Positions 63,101 to 64,000 of a stretch of 64,000 nucleotides of DNA are shown here, piece by piece. Position 1 is the stretch's first letter; the number at the start of each line of letters is the position of its first letter. Source of the stretch: Trinickia diaoshuihuensis. GTDB lineage: Bacteria; Pseudomonadota; Gammaproteobacteria; Burkholderiales; Burkholderiaceae. The stretch lies in assembly GCF_003390925.1 (NCBI RefSeq), contig NZ_QUBS01000082.1, positions 160,420 to 224,419 of the forward strand, written 5' to 3'. Below the pieces are notes generated by a model that was not told the origin of the DNA, did no database searches, and saw nothing but the letters and a program-made list of their open reading frames with translations. Position numbers and translations under genes: made by a program.

Positions 63101-64000
63101 CAAATTCGTCGACGAGCAAATGTTGACGGGCTTGAGCGACGACCAGCGCAAGACGCTGCGCCCGCTGCTCGTGCGTCCGCTGATGCAGGCATTCGCCGTC
63201 GTCATCGAACCGGCCAGCAACGAAGTCAACAAGGTGTGGAACGCGCAGGTCTTCCAAACGTTCCAGACCTCGCTCGCCGGCAAGTACCCGTTCGCGAGCG
63301 GCGCCAAGGTCGAGGCCGGCGCGAGCGAAATCGCGCAAGTGTTCGGCCCCGACGGCGCGATCTCGAAGTTCGTCGGTACGACGCTCGGACAGCTCGCCGT
63401 GCGCCGCGGCGACACGCTCTCGCCGCGCACGTGGGGCGGCATGGGCCTCGCGCTGTCGCCCGAATTCACGAACGGCTTCGCACGCTGGGTGGCGCCGCTC
63501 TCGGGCGCGGCGGCAGGGGGCGGCGGCTCGGCCGAACCGCAGACCGTATTCCAGATCCTGCCGCAGCCGGGTCAAGGCACGACCGAGTACACGATCAGCA
63601 TCGACGGTCAGCAGTTGCGCTATCGCAATACGCCGCCGCAGTGGACCAACTTCGTCTGGCCGAATCCGCAGGGATCGCCCGGCGCCACGCTGACCGCGAC
63701 CTCGTTCGACGGCCGCACGATCGAACTCGTCAACGAGCCCGGCCGCTACGGTCTCGAAAAGCTGATCAACTCGGCCAAGCGCACGCGCAATGCCGACGGC
63801 ACGTTTGCGCTGTCGTGGACGCAAGGCAGCGTGACGGTCGCGCTGAGCATGAAGATCATCAGCACGTCGCAGCCGTCGAGCGGCGGCGGCGGGACGCCGC
63901 AGCAAGCGAGCTTGGCCGGCGTGCGCCTGCCCGAATCGGTCGCCGACGCGGCCGCCGCGCGCACGGCCGCGGCCGCGGCGGTGGGCGGCTCGGCTCCGAG
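60183..64000 (+). CDS. tssM: Type VI secretion membrane protein TssM (3' truncated by window)
   Basis: At least 1,272 residues; the frame is open to the window end. It has two N-terminal helices (about 14-34 and 38-56), a cytosolic NTPase-like domain with Walker A GNPAAGKS (131-138) and LLDTAGRY (about 177-184), and a third helix about 440-460. A long periplasmic region follows with IcmF/DUF1215-type sequence (EDAYNALKTYLMLSDKRHVE), then TssM C-terminal features (FQILPQPGQGTTEYTISIDGQQLRYRN and PGRYGLEKLINSA). With TssJ and TssL it forms the membrane complex anchoring the T6SS. A long antisense frame (61644-63905) is a shadow. Confidence 0.95.
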   Translation, partial: MQRFLNALTSKRTMTVIGVIVIAAVLFGATLWFDLPLAWPIAAMAVILALIVAVWLWRRIAARRASRKLGEMLEQQAETGKAPQASGAKSADLDVLRTRLAEAVRTIKTSKIGQVSGGAALYELPWYIVIGNPAAGKSSAVLNSGLQFPFAEKSDAIVHGIGGTRNCDWFFTTEGILLDTAGRYSVHEEDRTEWLGFLNLLKRYRPKAPINGIIVTASIAELTNSRPDATINLARSLRQRVQELTEKLEVFAPVYVMFTKADLITGFAEFFSGGERHEYDRVWGATLPYERDEKRDVVALFDERFEELYEGLKEISVAQMSINRGTMLSPGQLSFPLEFLAIKPALRVFLATLFESNPFQYKPILRGFYFTSALQEGETSSAAAQRIGQRFGLAVNDLPKPQAAASKNGFFLRDLFSKVIFADRQTVRQFASPAKTRMRYGTFFAFVAVLALALGGWTWSTIGNQQLASNVQADLDNIVRLQSNRNDLQSRLQAMDILEDRIEQLEQFKRKRPISVSLGLYQGDRMEQRLLTEYYRGVKQLMLDPVSQNLASFLKEVDAHPDQLAPLTRPPESGAIAVSARAGGTSASGGVSTNGNAAQGGLYSDASPTNVEDAYNALKTYLMLSDKRHVEAAHLTDQLARFWRGWLETNRGNMSRDEMIRSAERMITFYLARVSDDDWPMIDANLSLIDQTRENLRRVVRGMPARQRVYEEIKARASTRYAPMTIARIVGENNANLVGGSYAIPGTFTREAWFGYVKPAIRDAATKELQAKDWVLGTSSQDDLTLEGSPEQIQKALVGMYKTEYAQHWQRFMQGIAVRDFGSFGQAVDAMNRLGDPQDSPIRKVLETAYDQTSWDNPALAAGPLQKAQNGVTGWFKRLFSSKQQAAQNAGVDLDVNLDGTTAAGPVGVAFSGLARIVAKQENASLLGGYMETLSKVRTRFNILKNQGDPGPGARELMQQTLDGNGSELADSLKFVDEQMLTGLSDDQRKTLRPLLVRPLMQAFAVVIEPASNEVNKVWNAQVFQTFQTSLAGKYPFASGAKVEAGASEIAQVFGPDGAISKFVGTTLGQLAVRRGDTLSPRTWGGMGLALSPEFTNGFARWVAPLSGAAAGGGGSAEPQTVFQILPQPGQGTTEYTISIDGQQLRYRNTPPQWTNFVWPNPQGSPGATLTATSFDGRTIELVNEPGRYGLEKLINSAKRTRNADGTFALSWTQGSVTVALSMKIISTSQPSSGGGGTPQQASLAGVRLPESVADAAAARTAAAAAVGGSAP

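Noticed and set aside
61644..63905. 753-codon minus-strand open frame
   Set aside because: Antisense to tssM, Arg/Ala/Val-rich composition typical of high-GC shadows; tssM motifs are clear on the plus strand.

Overview
The window is high-GC proteobacterial chromosome. The tol-pal order (ybgC-tolQRAB-pal-cpoB followed by tRNA-Lys), the phasin and PHA-type genes, the many LysR regulators and the T6SS gene pair at the right edge all suggest a member of the Burkholderiaceae (Burkholderia/Paraburkholderia/Trinickia-like). This is inferred from gene content and codon style only; no database search was possible.

Layout. 1-5.8 kb: tail of an unidentified gene, then the conserved envelope-constriction operon ybgC-tolQ-tolR-tolA-tolB-pal-cpoB. 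5.88-10.88 kb: tRNA-Lys(UUU) with a textbook promoter and terminator, then an island remnant bounded by a decayed copy of the tRNA-Lys 3' half. The island carries a NERD-nuclease/UvrD-like helicase, two small exported proteins of low GC and a DUF488 protein, but no integrase. 10.9-26.6 kb: metabolic and regulatory genes. These are a DUF1493 protein, an old yellow enzyme, an MFS/cytochrome c/[2Fe-2S]/molybdopterin hydroxylase operon, a DNA-binding-domain-only AraC protein, a multicopper oxidase, a minimal LuxR protein, a Bcr/CflA-type exporter and several LysR regulators. 26.6-31.6 kb: a divergent FadR-type regulator and a lactate-utilisation operon lutA-lutC-lutB-lldP. 31.6-38.2 kb: a zinc-type alcohol dehydrogenase/LysR pair, two small proteins, and a multi-cluster formate dehydrogenase-like protein with a DUF1641 partner.

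38.2-54.1 kb is the most unusual part. It is a co-directional minus-strand locus with several 4-base stop/start overlaps: GNAT, DUF6916, tail-collar protein, a giant (about 2,700 residue) DUF4347 repeat protein, TolC-like outer-membrane factor, HlyD-like adaptor, GAF-HlyD fusion, and a fusion of a PqqD-like domain, an M50 metalloprotease and a HlyD adaptor. It looks like a complete envelope-spanning export apparatus with its cargo, but has no ABC ATPase; the membrane protease fusion occupies the place of the inner-membrane engine.

54.4-58.2 kb is a storage/stress group: phasin, DUF892 YciE/F-like protein, formaldehyde dehydrogenase-like zinc enzyme and PhaC-like hydrolase. 58.2-64 kb enters a type VI secretion cluster: an alanine-rich membrane protein, a TagX-like M15 peptidase and the first 1,272 codons of tssM, which runs off the window.
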